Assembly (NCBI GenBank): GCA_001931875.2
Contig: MSJH02000657.1
Coordinates: forward strand, 1-64,000
Length of the DNA: 64,000 nucleotides
DNA from: Byssochlamys sp. IMV 00236
Taxonomy: Eukaryota; Ascomycota; Eurotiomycetes; Eurotiales; Thermoascaceae
Direction of reading: 5' to 3'
The position numbers were made by a program, and so were the translations under genes. A model generated the notes under the pieces. The model had not been told where the DNA came from. It saw nothing but the letters and a program-made list of their open reading frames with translations, and did no database searches. The number at the start of each line of letters is the position of its first letter. Within the stretch, counting starts at the first letter, position 1. Positions 31,731 through 44,433 of this stretch are shown here, piece by piece.

Positions 31731-34700
31731 CTATCGTGCCCGTACAGAGTCGGGCCCTCCAAATAACACCATAACGATCTCATCGAGAATAGTAAATACT
31801 AGATGCATGTTTAGTCGTGGGTTGTTCAACGTCGCGAAGATCCTACGGGAGGCTGCCTGTGCGTTTGCTCGACCAACGACATTGCCCGCCAGATCCGGAA
31901 TGAGTGTTGCGAGCACAAGACTGGCCTCCGTGCGACTCCTAGACTTTTCAGCTGGCGTGCGCACTTTCGGCCCGCGTAGTACGCCCTCAGGCCACATGGT
32001 ATCTTTGACCATGGTGATGTAGCGAAGCAGAGCGTCGTCTTGAATGAGAGACTTGGCACTATCGCGGACTTTTCTTTCGATCGTACCACCTAGGAGCTGA
32101 TGGAGAACAACGACGACTGCCCGTCCACGCAACCAGTTGTTACCTTTGTTGAGTTCGAATGTCTCGAGGAAAAGGTCGCAGATCGGCTTGATAAAAGGCT
32201 CGAGTTCGCGATTCTCAAATGCATTGAGTTCCGCTTCCGCTTCTGCGGCAGTCAATGTGTCCTCCGTGGCAAGACCTGGTTCTGACGCGCTTAGCTGGCT
32301 AGTAGCAGCAGAAATGAGACTCTGCCCTGCTGCTGAAAGCTGATCCAATACGGCAATGTTACCAAGAAAGTCATCCATCCCATCCGCAACCGAGTTGTAG
32401 ATGCGAGATACGATGTCTTTGGCATCATCCTCGCGGGGCGCTTCCCCTTGCTGCCCAATGCTCTGCTGCGAGAGGAATGCACGAAGATCACGGCTTCGAC
32501 AAACTTCTGGAAGCAGAAGAAGGTTTTGCAAGTAAACTTCTAGAGCAGCTCGCCTTTTTTGTAGAAAATCTCTTTGCAATTTCATGACCACCCTTCTTCT
32601 AGGAAACTCTAGATGACGTACGGAGGGATATCTCGTACGCAATCTCTGGTGAAGCTCATGAAATTCACTGTATCTTCGAGCAACAGCCCACGTTGCGGCT
32701 GGCATCTGCTCTCCTGCCTTCCTTTGTACCTCGATAACATCTGGGCACGGTCAGCTACGTCGTGGGGAGGGCTAGAGGGAGACGCCACTTACACAATGCA
32801 AACTCTCGGCCATCCTCCTCCTTTCCAACCATAATTGACTTGATTCTAACGGTTGCTCGGCCGTACAGACTATTATCGCTTTCCTGGATCATGTACTGCT
32901 GTCGCTGTAACTCCTTGCGGCGAATCTCACGGTGGATACTCGACTTAGATTTCCCCAGGATTCTGAGCTCCGCGGTATTATTTGTGAGCTCAGCCTTCCT
33001 GGTTAATGCATCGACTACTGCTTCCTGAGCAATTAATTTGTCGATGTCTTCTGTGAGGGCTGAAATTGCCTCTGCGAGTCCAAGGTCTCCCGGAGCTGCC
33101 TCATGTATCTCATCTGCAGGGTCCTTCTCATTTTCGTTTTCTTCAGGGTCTGCATATTCATCTTCGATGAATTTTTGTTCATCCTCGAACAGGTTATCAT
33201 CGGAGAATACGCCGTGCCTGGAAGACGGGCCGATAAGGCCCAGTGAAGCGATGCTCGGCTTGAATCTTCCAGGAGCATTCTGCTCAGCCCGGGAAGACTC
33301 GGACGACAGGCGTGTTGAGTCAGTGTCCTTGTCGCTGGAAAATAACGAAGCAGGTCGGCCTTGCGCGGGAGATTTGTTGTCGTCATTCTTCCCCGGTGCT
33401 GGCTGGTTGGTGATGATATCGTTCAACGCAGCTTCCATCGACTCTATGACACTAGTCTGATTGGCATCATTCTCCCCATTCTGGGAATCTTTGCCTATGC
33501 TATGGGTAGACAACGCAAGAGGATCAGTGTCGTAATCGTCATCGAATAATGGCACGGAATTTTCCGAATCAAGGGAACGCCTGGGGACATCAGCGTCGTC
33601 GAATAGCTTCCCTGAAATTCGTACATCGGTGGATGAGACAGCAGCCCTCCGCAAATCCCTGGCTTTCGGACCAGTCTGGGATGGGGTTCGACTCATGCTT
33701 AGCGGAGGGAGAGGCCGCCGCGCCGATGTGTCAGATGCCGGTGAACCGGTCATGTTGCGCGGAGGAGCACTTTGAGAAAGGGTGTTTGAGGCTGCTTCAT
33801 CGGATGCAAGATACTTATAGTAGAGATCGGATTGTTTGAACTTGGGGAAGTATATGTTCTCCATCTCTTCCAGGACAGCCGACTGCGTACACAGAATCAC
33901 CGTGCGAGCCTTGCGATACTGCTCCGGGGTCGCTTTCTTCCCTGCTGCCAGAAAAGTCTTCACGAGCTTACGGTTCTCCTCTGGCACCTTAAGTTCTGGC
34001 CTCGACAAATACGTTTCACTGATGACAGCAATGTCATTTCTGTCCGCAGAAGTCCAGGTGATCGCGATCGAGGATGTCTCGTCTCCAAAGTCGTCTTCCA
34101 GCGGACTGCGGAACCCATCGACAACTACCCAGAATTGGACCAGGGACATCATATGGTGCCGATCCATAAATTCCATGAAATAGGACAGCCCTGCTGCACT
34201 GTGCATGATATCAATCAAGGAAACATCCTGAGGCCGTGGAGAGCCGGTACGGGGTATCTCAGCAGGGGCAGCTATGTTAGGCGGCGATCCGCCTACGGCA
34301 GACATGCTAGCCACCTTTTGATCCAAGATTCGTTTGCCTGTTTCCAGGCGTCGAAGATAGACCTGGTCCTGTCCATCGACTAAGCTTGCTTTTTTGAGCT
34401 GGCTCGCAACATGAGCGCGGAATCTCCTCGCATCAGAGATATTATTGCACCGTCTGATTGCTCTGATAAATCTCTCGAACGACCGTTCTGAATCATTGGG
34501 TGCCAATCTGGGAAATGACTGTGTATGTTTTGATTTCGATAGCGGCGCCGCATGCTCATCGAGTGCTGCGCGCAGTTTCTGCACGGTCTTCCGGTCTTGT
34601 ATGGCTGCCCGTCCATAAGCTTCTATTAGTTGATTCCAGGTGTCTGGATCCGATAGCACCGTCAGCGCAGGTAGAAACACAGCACAGGTTGCAATTTCCC

Positions 34701-35472
34701 TTATCAAAATGGAGACGGCACGGCTGTTGATGAGACTGTCTGGCAGTAGTTGCGGGAGCAGACGGACGACCACTTTGCGTATATAGTCCTGCTGGACCAG
34801 CTTCTGATCTGAGAAATGGACCGTTGCGGCTGGATGCAGCCTCCCTTCGCGGTACTTGCTTGCAATCGCCAGGTCCAGTTCTTCCGACTCAGTCACATTT
34901 CGCGACAGGTTCCTTCCACGTACTGATTTCTCTGCTATATCGAACTCTCTGAGATGCGTCGTCAAGATGGGTACGATTCGTGACACCGCCACCGAAACCA
35001 GGTCTTCCCTCGTCAGTCGATCACGCAGATTCCCAAGAGCCACCCTTATCGCCCTGTCCACCTCATTGACAAACACTGGATTCGGGCTGACGTTTCGATA
35101 CCACGACGAAATGAAATCGCGGGAGGCAAAGGCCAGGAGTTGGTCGATAGCTTCCGAAACGACGAACGAGTCGGGGTAAAGCGAGGGTGGTTTATAGACG
35201 GAGCTCTGTCGGATATTCTCGACTCCTTTCTCCCAGTGACCTGGAGCAAGCAATGCCAGGGGCGCGAGGACTGCATGCCGTCGGTTTGACGCCCCATTCG
35301 GTCCCCTTGTCGTGGAGATGACCAGAATCAACAGCGAGACGGAGGTGAGGACGACCCCGAAGGCGAACGCGTAGCCCAGCCATCGGACAATGGGTAACCA
35401 CTGGACGACCAGACCCCAAGAAATAAAACCGCTGAGTCCAGCTAGAATAATGTGTCGACGGCTGAGGGCCAT
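31731..35472 (-). CDS. mdm1: Sorting nexin Mdm1 (TM-PXA-RGS-PX-Nexin_C), SNX13/14/25 family
   Basis: Fungal Mdm1 is anchored in the ER and bridges it to the vacuole and lipid droplets, binding phosphoinositides and fatty acids. Two exons, 35472-32793 and 32740-31731, give 1229 residues (yeast 1127). An N-terminal hydrophobic hairpin lies at residues 7-52 (HIILAGLSGFISWGLVVQWL; VVLTSVSLLILVIS). The PXA domain spans about 100-290 (SFVVSEAIDQLLAFASRDFI). The RGS-like domain spans about 415-555 (LSYFMEFMDRHHMMSLVQFW). A disordered acidic linker leads to a PX domain at about 850-965 (AVARRYSEFHELHQRLRTRY, FPRRRVVMKL). The C-terminal nexin domain spans about 1080-1200 (FIKPICDLFLETFELNKGNN; LLGGTIERKVRD). 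All SNX13/14-class domains are present in the normal order, so the gene appears complete. Confidence 0.95.
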
Positions 35473-36314
35473 TCTCCCCGCGTAGACTCCAGAGCCGGCA
35501 AGCCCATGTCGAGCTATGCGACAGTGCTCATCGGATGCTGCAGCGCAATACGCTTTCGAATACTAGGGCGCGTGTGAGGATAGGATCAGGAAGAAAGCGA
35601 CGATTAGATAAACCCCATGAGAGGAATTAGTTATTAGTTAAGAGGGGTACATGGACTGCAGGGTCTAGTAACTATTACGGGGTTATCTAGAGGAAACGCA
35701 CGCGCGTGGTGCCTGCACTAAATAGCTGGTCATAATCACAGCGGCGATGATGCGCCTCACTTGCAAGACCGTCACCGCCTCGGCCGGAACAGTTTGGCTT
35801 TTGCTCCGCTTCGGTCTGCACTTGCAGTCCGTGCTGCAGACTTGAAACCAAGGAGGATGCTGCGAATTGTGCTCGACAGGCTGCAACGACGGGGAAATAA
35901 AGGTGGATTAGTATGTAGATAGATAACTAGTCAATCCAAACTGTTGTTTACTACGAGTACGGGGTTATCATGCTTTCTCTCAAATCAAAACGCGGAGGAG
36001 TATATGCGTATTGAGGTACGGAGTAAACAGAGTAATGATTAGCTGTCACATAGAAACATACTTTACTTGCAGTATCTCAGATTTAAATAATAATTGTTAG
36101 TTAAATAATAATATAATGATTCCAACGCTTTCGTTGTTCTAGCGCTCGGATCCCGTGACCCAGCAGACTCAACGTCATCGGCGATTATTGGCTGTAAAAC
36201 TGATTAGTTCATTCGTTCTTCTTAGTTATTATTGTTTTCCTTCTTCGTCCGCTTCTCCGCAATTCCAACCTCGCACCTCCAGGGACAAAGAAAGAACAGG
36301 ATCCAGCTTGCACC
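35473..36314. promoter_or_regulatory. Divergent promoter region between mdm1 and opi3
   Basis: Both genes start outward from here. Pyrimidine-rich DNA (36200-36260) precedes opi3. An A+T-rich patch lies at 36070-36125. No specific site is claimed. Confidence 0.4.
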
Positions 36315-37251
36315 ATGGCCTCCCTAACCGACTACATCGACTTCTCCCAGAAGAGTCTACAACGTACGTCCCTCTAGCCATTTCCCAAGCCAATTCCTCT
36401 GAATTATCCTTCTCCATACTGACGTCTCCGCTTCGGCTGAAGTCTCCGCACTGGCCATTGCGTTCAATCCGATCTTTTGGAAGTAAGCTAGTTATTCCCC
36501 TGCCTTACAAATATTCTATAATACTGCAACGAAGTAGACAGAAGCTGACCGCAAACAACAGCGTTGTCGCACGTACAGGTTTGTTCTTCCTTGCTACGGT
36601 GGGACTGTTTCCCGGACTGTTCTCCCCGGTGAACCCGAAATAACCTCTACCAGAGTACCACAAGCGCTACCTGACTCGCATCTTCGGGAGCCCCTACTAT
36701 GGCTGCTACTTTCTCGCAGTCACCATCTTTAGTCTGGGAATCCTTCGAGACCACCTGTACAATGAGGCCTTGAATGACCAGCCCTACTACGCTCCCCTTC
36801 ACCAACCACTGCTCGCCTACGTCCTCTTCGGAGTTGGCAACGTCCTGGTCCTGTCCAGTATGTGGGCGCTCGGTGTAACCGGCACCTACCTGGGCGACTA
36901 CTTCGGGATTCTGATGGACGCCCCTGTCACTGGCTTCCCGTTCAACGTCTCTGGAGCTCCCATGTACTACGGAAGCACACTGAGCTTCCTCGGCGTTGCG
37001 TTGTACAAGGGCAAGGTGGCAGGATTGCTTCTGACCGCAGAAGTTCTCATCCTGTACCTGATTGCCCTCAGATGGGAAGAGTGAGTTTCTTTCTCTTCCA
37101 CGAGAACATCCCACCCCACCCCTCCAGTCACCTCGTCAAGGATATTTTATAACTGACGTCACAATCCGTACTATATAGCCCCTTCACGGCCGAGATCTAC
37201 GCCAAGCGCGAGCGCGAGAGGGCCAAGTCTCGCGGCGGCAAGAGCTCGTAA
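36315..37251 (+). CDS. opi3: Phospholipid N-methyltransferase Opi3
   Basis: ER membrane enzyme that carries out the last two SAM-dependent methylations from phosphatidyl-monomethylethanolamine to phosphatidylcholine. Five exons, 36315-36363, 36443-36482, 36564-36580, 36654-37080 and 37179-37251, give 201 residues (yeast 206). Three of them are very short, including a 17-base exon that supplies VVART. The spliced head reads MASLTDYIDFSQKSLQLSAL, then AIAFNPIFWNVVARTEYHKR, matching the family. Membrane helices follow, with the SAM-binding motif region GVTGTYLGDYFGILMD and PMYYGSTLSFLGVALYKGKV. The C-terminal RRE-rich tail (YAKRERERAKSRGG) is cytosolic. The exon 2 acceptor (GAAG) is inferred from conservation of the LSALAIAFNPIFWN core. 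Confidence 0.93.
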
Positions 37252-38150
37252 GCGACCTCTCTTTGTCAATATCCTGCGACCCAGTAATCCCGTCTAGAAA
37301 GGCTTGACGAGGGCTTTTCAACATCATCTCTCAAAATTTAAGCCAATACACAACTGGGACCAAAGCAAAGGATGGCTCCCAAGATCCAAGTATACTGCCT
37401 AGTATAGCTAGCCCACATCGATGCGGAGCCCGTTAAGAACGAAAACAACAAACCCATGGCCGAATGCGACAACACAAATCACGAGTGCATCTTCAACGAT
37501 GGAGTTAAAGAATTGTGGATACCCTATGCGACTTGTATTTTTGATCACCATATTATCTCGATTGCTCTTTTAGATAAGCAGTACGTACTGTACCTGGAGG
37601 GGACGACGGTAGGGCCAGCTGGGGCCTTATAAAAAGTGTGCTAGTTTGAATAATATTAGTTTCTGAAATGTTATTATTGCCTCTGTTTCACAGCTTATTT
37701 CTCATTTGAAACTGAACTGAACTATCCTCTCCTTCTATGCTGGCTATCAAGGTATAAATAAATGACTTCGGCTAGACTGAACCCGACTACATACCCCAAA
37801 TAGCGAATCTAGTCCTATGTGCAGCACCAAAAGATAAGCAAAGCAAGGATAACAAATCAAACAGTACGCCACCAACTCCATGTTCACATAGGTACCGCTC
37901 TTCCCCAACTAAATGATTCATTAACAGTTGAGGTACCTTCTTATGGATATCGTCTTCCCTTACTCTTTGGCAAGAGTAGTATGGTTCCACGGAAAGAACC
38001 CACATGCAGGATGTTGTCCATAGATAATAAACGCCATATGATCCCAGATATCGAAAGAGTATCACATCGGTGAAGAAGAAGAAGAAGGAAATCGAAAAAA
38101 GAGCAGATATGTGCTGAAAGATCAGATGACGAGCAAAGCAAAGACATGGC
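37252..38150. other. Convergent 3' region between opi3 and rxt2
   Basis: A+T-rich, no gene seen. A minus-strand open frame 37787-38215 overlaps the rxt2 3' end and lacks family features. Confidence 0.4.
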
Positions 38151-39813
38151 TCATTGTCTTCGTCCTCGGCCTCTTTTGCCTGTTGTTCTGTGCTCGTCGA
38201 CTGCTTCCACTTCATCTTCGTCCGCGCCTTTTTTCAGATCTTCTCCCTCCGCAAGACCCCATTTCTCCCGGTCATACCAATCTTCGCCGTCGCTCATCTC
38301 GCCGAGATGTCCTTCGGCCTTGCACCACTCGAACACTTCGTCTTTCATCCGGCATGCCTTCAATAAGGACTCTAGCATGTGTTCAAAGCCGCGCACCGTC
38401 TCCTCTTGCTTTTGAATGTAGGACCAAAGAAGTCGCCGTGTGTCTTCAGCCTCGTTTGGTGGGAGGCCAAAGTTGGCGTCTTGGCGGATAGATTCAGGGA
38501 CGAGGAAAAGCGGATGAATGCCGGGGAGGGCGCTAGATCCGTCGTCAGAGGGAGAGGGAGGATCGCTTGAGGAAGCATTCCCTTGATGTGGGTTAGCAGC
38601 GTTTGTCTGGGCACGAGTTGTCATGCGTCGTGGCGGTTCAGGCGAGGAGCCTTCGTGAGCCTCATCGTGTTCATCCTGCCCATCTTTCGACTCACGGCCA
38701 TTTTGATCCTCAGTGTCCTGTTCATTGAACGGCCCCTCACGAGCGTCTTCGCCATGCGAGGGGGCCTCCGTAACCATTGCGTCGGTATCCTCAGACTTTG
38801 GTTTCTTTGTATCCTTCTCATCGACATCGTTACTAGGCTCAGCGGGAGCGTCCGTCATGTTAACATCCCCTTCAGCAGGCCGCGAATCCTGCCCGCTCCC
38901 GTCGTGCGATCCGTCGCCAGCTTCCCCACGATCTTTTGGCACGCCCGTCTGGAGCGGGGTTGCTACACGACTTTGTTCTTGCCCGGTAGTAGACGAGCTC
39001 TGCCCACCACCATTGACAATCCTGGGTTCGAAAAGAAACTTGTCTTCCGGTGTCTCGACCTGCCCGCACGACATCCAAGCGCTATCGCCTAAAAACAGTC
39101 GATGCAAATTCCTAGCCCGCCATAGTAGGTTCCGCTCCTGCCATAATTTTCTTTCAATAGCTGTAGCCATTGTCTTGAGGGCCTTGGATGTATAGGGCTG
39201 AGACATCGACGGGTGAGTGGGCAATTCGGACGGATGCTTGATAGGGCACAGAAGTTCTAAACAATGGAACCCGCCAAGTTAGTAAATCTCACCAAGTCAG
39301 TGGAGTATCGAAGTCACCAACGTTCAAGCGCAATTTCAGCGAATGGATTTTCCTCCGCTGCAGCAGCATCGGCTTCTGAGTCTACGTCGTCCTCATCGAG
39401 CTCGTCCCCTTCCGAATCATATCGGGGCGGATTGCGTTGCAATATATACCGTCTGTAGCCAGCGTGTTCGATTTCCTATCGTCGGTAATGGATCAGTACT
39501 GTCAGCCCCAGATCCGGACTGTCACCAGCCCGCACGAGCAGACACCAAAAGACTCACCTCCTTGTACATAGCCTGTGGATTCGTGTATCCCAAAACCCCT
39601 TCATGAACATATTGCGCATTAGCCTTGAGCTTATTTCCTCGATTTGTCGGCTGTGTGATGGGGGAGTCAGGTCCTGAAACTAGCAACGACGTCAGCAGCT
39701 TCTCTCAAGAGATCAAAGACAGCGGCAAAGAAAAGCTCACTCTCATTCTCCCGGCGCAGAGCCTTCTTCATGCCCATGATCGTATCTGCGATCAGGGCTG
39801 CTTGCGTCGCCAT
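38151..39813 (-). CDS. rxt2: Rxt2-like subunit of the Rpd3L histone deacetylase complex
   Basis: Rxt2 is a structural subunit of the large Rpd3 deacetylase complex. Four exons, 39813-39741, 39673-39558, 39475-39322 and 39256-38151, give 482 residues. The Rxt2 N-terminal domain spans residues 1-160 with IADTIMGMKKALRREN, TNRGNKLKANAQYVHEGVLG, YTNPQAMYKEEIEHAGYRRY and ILQRNPPRYDSEGDELDED. LLCPIKHPSELPTHPSMSQP and WQERNLLWRARNLHRLFLGD follow. The middle (about 210-340) is acidic, Ser/Asp/Glu-rich and disordered; a conserved block returns at GIHPLFLVPESIRQDANFGL and LWSYIQKQEETVRGFEHML. The third intron uses a weaker GTTGGT donor, chosen because it restores the LEQLLCP junction. Confidence 0.9.
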
Positions 39814-40363
39814 TGTGGAAGGAAGGTGTACGAGGTGTCCGACTAGCAGAACTGCAACAAGGAATAAACGGGCGAGTGGTTTAGAGCACTCGAAGAAAGC
39901 AGATTCAAGCACAAGAACTCCCCACTTGAAAAAAGAAGAAAGAAAAATGCGATTCAATGTCGCAGGCTATCCGCGGTCATGGATCAGGGTGTCTCATTGA
40001 AGAAGGGAAGTTTTGCTCCATGAATCGAGAGCTTGATCTTGAATAGAATCAATCACTCTTCTCCGCCTGACGGATATCGCGTTGCTGCTCCGGCTGCGGG
40101 CAGCGATCGGCGCCGCTAAGCTGTTTTGGGCGACTACCTGCAATCAAAGGCTCAGGCACGTGATCAAGAAATCAATTACTGCCGTATAAGAAATAGATAA
40201 ATTTAACGAGACAATGCGTTTGAATATCTGTATTGAAGAGTCTATTATGGACTAACTGATCCATTGCACCGTGATTTACCATACAACATCTATACTCGAG
40301 TCATGCTCAGTATTCTTTCCTCATCATCGTCACACATGGAATAAAAGAACCAGAGCTATTCAT
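39814..40363. other. rxt2 promoter and 3' end of the TRAPPC11 gene
   Basis: A spacer between two minus-strand genes. Nothing beyond ordinary flanking DNA is recognisable. Confidence 0.4.
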
Positions 40364-43300
40364 TCATTCATCAGCATCAACCCAAACAAGAATGCCTCTC
40401 TTGTCAGACCGCATTCCCTCAGTTGGAAGAATCCTGAGGGTCTTGTTGAAGTACGTGTCTATTACAACAAGCTGTGGCTGGATCCATTGACCCCGCTTGG
40501 AGGCCAAGAGATTGTAGCGTATCGTGTGCCTGCTGAGAGGGACGAGCTGAACGGTGGTCGACTTCGGCCCGCTGAATGCGAACTGGTCACTGACCTCCAT
40601 TGTCAAACTGAAAGTGAGGAAATGCAATGAGGGGTTCTCCAGAGTGTAGTCAAGATGAATGAATCCCGGAATTGTCTCTGAAGAGATGACAGAAGCCAGG
40701 ATACGAGGCTCCCCTATCGGCACGAGAAAACGTGGAATGGCCAGAGGGGTGGTTGCGGAAAGAGTAGTCGAAGATTCAGAATTATCTTCAGAACTCGCAC
40801 GTCGCCATTGGATTTCCAAGGCCAGGTTCAATGATACTGAGCGTCGGTCCTCCAGGCTCAATTTCTGTATATTAAGGACGAATTCCGATTCGCGCAGCTC
40901 TTCAAGAGCGATCACCGGCGCCTCAGGGCTAAGCAAAGTCTCAGAGCTGATCTCGCAATTCGCCCCTCCACTTATTCCAAGTAGGACTAAAGCCACCTTC
41001 TCGACAACAAGGGGTTCAGGAGCGAATGAGACCAACTTTGAATTCAGACACCATTTCTGCTGAAGACCATTGGGAGGGCTACTTGTAGATTCCTCCCCGG
41101 ACTCTTCATCAACGCGGAAAAAGTTAGGCCACGGTTGCGGATGAAGACGAGGGAGGAACTCGTAGTTCGCCTCAAACGGCCTGATGAAAGAGAGATCCAC
41201 AGTCAAGGTCTTGGATATCGGTGTTTCCGGGTCCGAGACGAGATGATAGAGCACTGATAGCTCAAGCTCATAGTCAAATGCGTCGGTTGTGTCGGAAAGT
41301 ACCAATGAAAGATTCTGCGTGGAGGCGCTTTCCATCGTGCCAATTGAGCGTCTCAAAGAATGACGAGCTCTTCCCATCGGTGAACCATCGGCCGCATCTC
41401 CCTCAGGACTCTCGGGGGAGATCTCTTCATCAGCCCAAGCGAGCTTGGCTACTGACTCTTGATGCCCGAAAAGCCTCACATCCATAGATAAGTCTGCTGT
41501 TTCATCTTCCTCGTTTTGGATTGAAATGTCGAGAGCCACTCGTTCATTAGTGTAGTACGCTTCTCTGAGGTTAGGAATTGCAAGGCGGATTTTGGGTGGC
41601 TTTGGTAGGATCTTGCACGCATGGGTGTCGCGGTCCTTGCCAATTCTCCTTCGAATCGGGCCTTTTCCTGTATCCTGCCACCAAAAAGATTCTGGCTGAC
41701 TCTGGTCGGTGATAGAATATGCCAGGTCAAATTTTTCCTCCTCAATCATAAGAGTGATTGAAGCGATCCTAGCCTCGCCTGCTTCTCGAGGAATAGACGT
41801 CAAATCAAAGGCCTTTGTTTGAGAAGGTTGGAATGAAAGGTCTGTTGTTCCAGTCACCGACGCCAGGGAGTTCGTAGGGGATTGTAGCACAGAAGAATCG
41901 GTCGACGTCACCGAGTCGCGCAAAGTCACAGGAAGTATTAAGACACGTTCTGTGGAGCTCCCTGATGCGCTCTCATCAGACAATAGCTTGATCGGACGCA
42001 GGCCGCCCTCGAATACAACTTTTACTTCTGAAAGACGGATGGGAGTGGATTCTGGTTGTGCGCGGGATGTGATAGCCAGCTGTAGTCGCAAGGGTTCTCC
42101 GACATTGCCATGTGGACGTTCGAAGACGAGTGAAGCAGTAACTAAATTAAATGAGCGCCTGCAAATCCTGGCCAGAAGAACTGATGGATACTCACGGCAT
42201 GAGACAACATCCTCCGATTTGAGTGCAACAGCTGGTTTGGGCCGTTCCTGCGGGAAGCTGTCAAGACTCTTGTGAAGATTATAGTCCCAGTCAGGTCGCC
42301 GAGAAAATACTGTGATATGTCAGACCAACAAAAGGCACAGCCATGACAAGGCAGGTTTGCGCACCATCATTTAGTAGCTCCCAATGCACCCGTAATAGAG
42401 ATTCACTGTCCTTAAGCTGCAAAGCACACTCCCGCAATGCCCAGCCAAATTCTTCCATAAGCTGCCACCAGCCAGCAGATCGCCAGCTAAGTTGTGGCCA
42501 CAGCGGCTGGAGTATCTGCATCGCTTCTGACCAAGAACCAGCTTTCATATATTCCTTCGCCATCTCTAGACTGATTTGTTCTACCTTTCTTATCTGTCCT
42601 CTTTTAGAAAATTCCTCCATGGCTGATTTTAAGGCGTCAACAATCAGACGACAGTGGTCGAAGCCTGGCTTCCCAGGCTGACCGGCTTCGACATGCGGCT
42701 CCGGTACTAGGTAGGTGTCATATAAGTGACTCTTGTTTGCAATTTGAGAAGCAGGAGACTGTCCAGGCGGAATTCGGTCCTCCGCTGGGATTTGGTTCGC
42801 TAATATGCGCCGACGTATGGAGTGTCGGGCCGATTGATGTATCCAATAACCCTCGTGGTGAAGGAGCTGCCACGGCATTATCCTTTCGCCCTCGGGCACT
42901 GTCTTCTCCACGGGGATGAATATACCGCCCGTGAAGCTAGACAGATCCTCAACTGGGGGTGGGAAAGCTAGTTCGGGTATCTCAGCTCGTCGTATAAGTT
43001 GCGCCATTACCATGGCCCATCTAGCTTCCCACGCTTGCCATCCGTAATTCTTTGTCCCCTTGCCTCGACGGTTGACGATGTCCCGCGTGCGATGCTTGTG
43101 GGCGACCCATGACCGTACCGCCACAGTATGCTGACCATTCCAGAGCAAGCACCGCAGAATACGCAACGCTAGGACATCTCCAAGAAGACGCGCTTCGTTG
43201 AACCTCGGATTCCAGCCGGCAATCGTTTCGAACACTTCTTGTCCAAAAAGAGTCTCATATGCGCTTTCGTAGTTTCGACAAGCGGCATCCATCTCCTGAC

Positions 43301-44433
43301 GGAATTCGGCCAATATCCCCAATTTAAATTCATACCGCACATTCCAGCCCTGAAAAGATAAAGTTTGAGAGGTACCAGTTGTAGGAGGCGCAGTTGGCGG
43401 CGGGATACTGCCTCGATTCCGCTTTCGCCGTGCATGTTTCGAGAGATCACGGTAGTACTCGACGATTGTCGGTTGTAGAGAAGAGAGCAGTGACCTGGCA
43501 AACTCTTTTGTTTCAAGAGGCGTCAAATCCGATGGTAAAACATGTATCGACCTCGGATCCAGGTTCGTCGCTTTTCGAATGCTAGCCACCCGCTCCTCAG
43601 TATCGACTACGTAGCTGCTCTCGCCCTCTTCGGACAATAGAACAACCACAAAGCGGGTTTTACAGCCGGAGGCTACCCAGTCCTTCTTCAGAGTATTTAT
43701 CTCGGTTTTAAGCTGGTTGTCGCGGAGGGTGCTCAAGTTCGGGTCCGAGGTGATAGAGAAGAAGTTGATGGTGACAGCGGGTATGAGGTTCTGATGTTTC
43801 GTAACCCATAGTGGCGTAAGCAGTCCATCTGGGAAGACAGGCGAGCTAGGAGTCAATGGGGAGATTGGGGAATGCAAGACGACACCAGAAGATGTATTAT
43901 CGCTTCGAGCTCCTGGTGGACTGGTTGGGGGAGAGGATGACGGAGGATCAGCCTTCCGCGGAGGCAATCTGTATGACTGTGCACAATGAATTAGCTCTAT
44001 GGTTCAACTATTATCATGCATTTTGCCTGAAGTGCTTTATCGAATAAGGCCCAATTTCTAGTAATCTCAGGTGTGGTGGAATTCAAGACCGCCGTGCGGA
44101 GCAATTGTCCCAACTGAGTACTGTCTTGAGAAGCTGCTAACCTACCCGTCCAATGCTTTTCACTTTAAGTCGAATTCCACCGGACCTCCTAATATCATTC
44201 AGTGAGTTCCATGGCGCCTCCGACGCATCTTCCTCGAGAAACACCTTTCGTAACTCCTCCGCGACTGGTCCGCTCACAGGAGGGAGATCCGAGGAGATCT
44301 TAGTCCCCTTTGTGAAAAGATATGGGTATTGCACATCGGAGCTCTCTGTGGGTTCTTCGGGATCAGCCTCTAGGCCGCAGAGTAGCACGTAGGGAAGGTT
44401 GTGCGCGATGTAATCTTCGGGATAGGCGTCCAT
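40364..44433 (-). CDS. trappc11: TRAPP complex subunit TRAPPC11 (foie gras/gryzun family)
   Basis: Subunit of the TRAPPIII tethering complex that activates Rab1/Ypt1-type GTPases in ER-Golgi transport and autophagy; it exists in filamentous fungi but not in S. cerevisiae. Four exons, 44433-44146, 43976-42365, 42309-42196 and 42141-40364, give 1263 residues. The head is MDAYPEDYIAHNLPYVLLCG. The foie gras domain (PF11817 type) spans about 300-620, including WNVRYEFKLGILAEFRQEMD, FNEARLLGDVLALRILRCLL and EMAKEYMKAGSWSEAMQIL. A gryzun-type C-terminal beta region occupies about 1000-1260 (IPGFIHLDYTLENPSLHFLT, VPLSRHTIRYNLLASKRGQW). The ATG at 44433 is preferred to one 30 bases upstream because MDAYPEDY matches the expected start. 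Confidence 0.93.
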
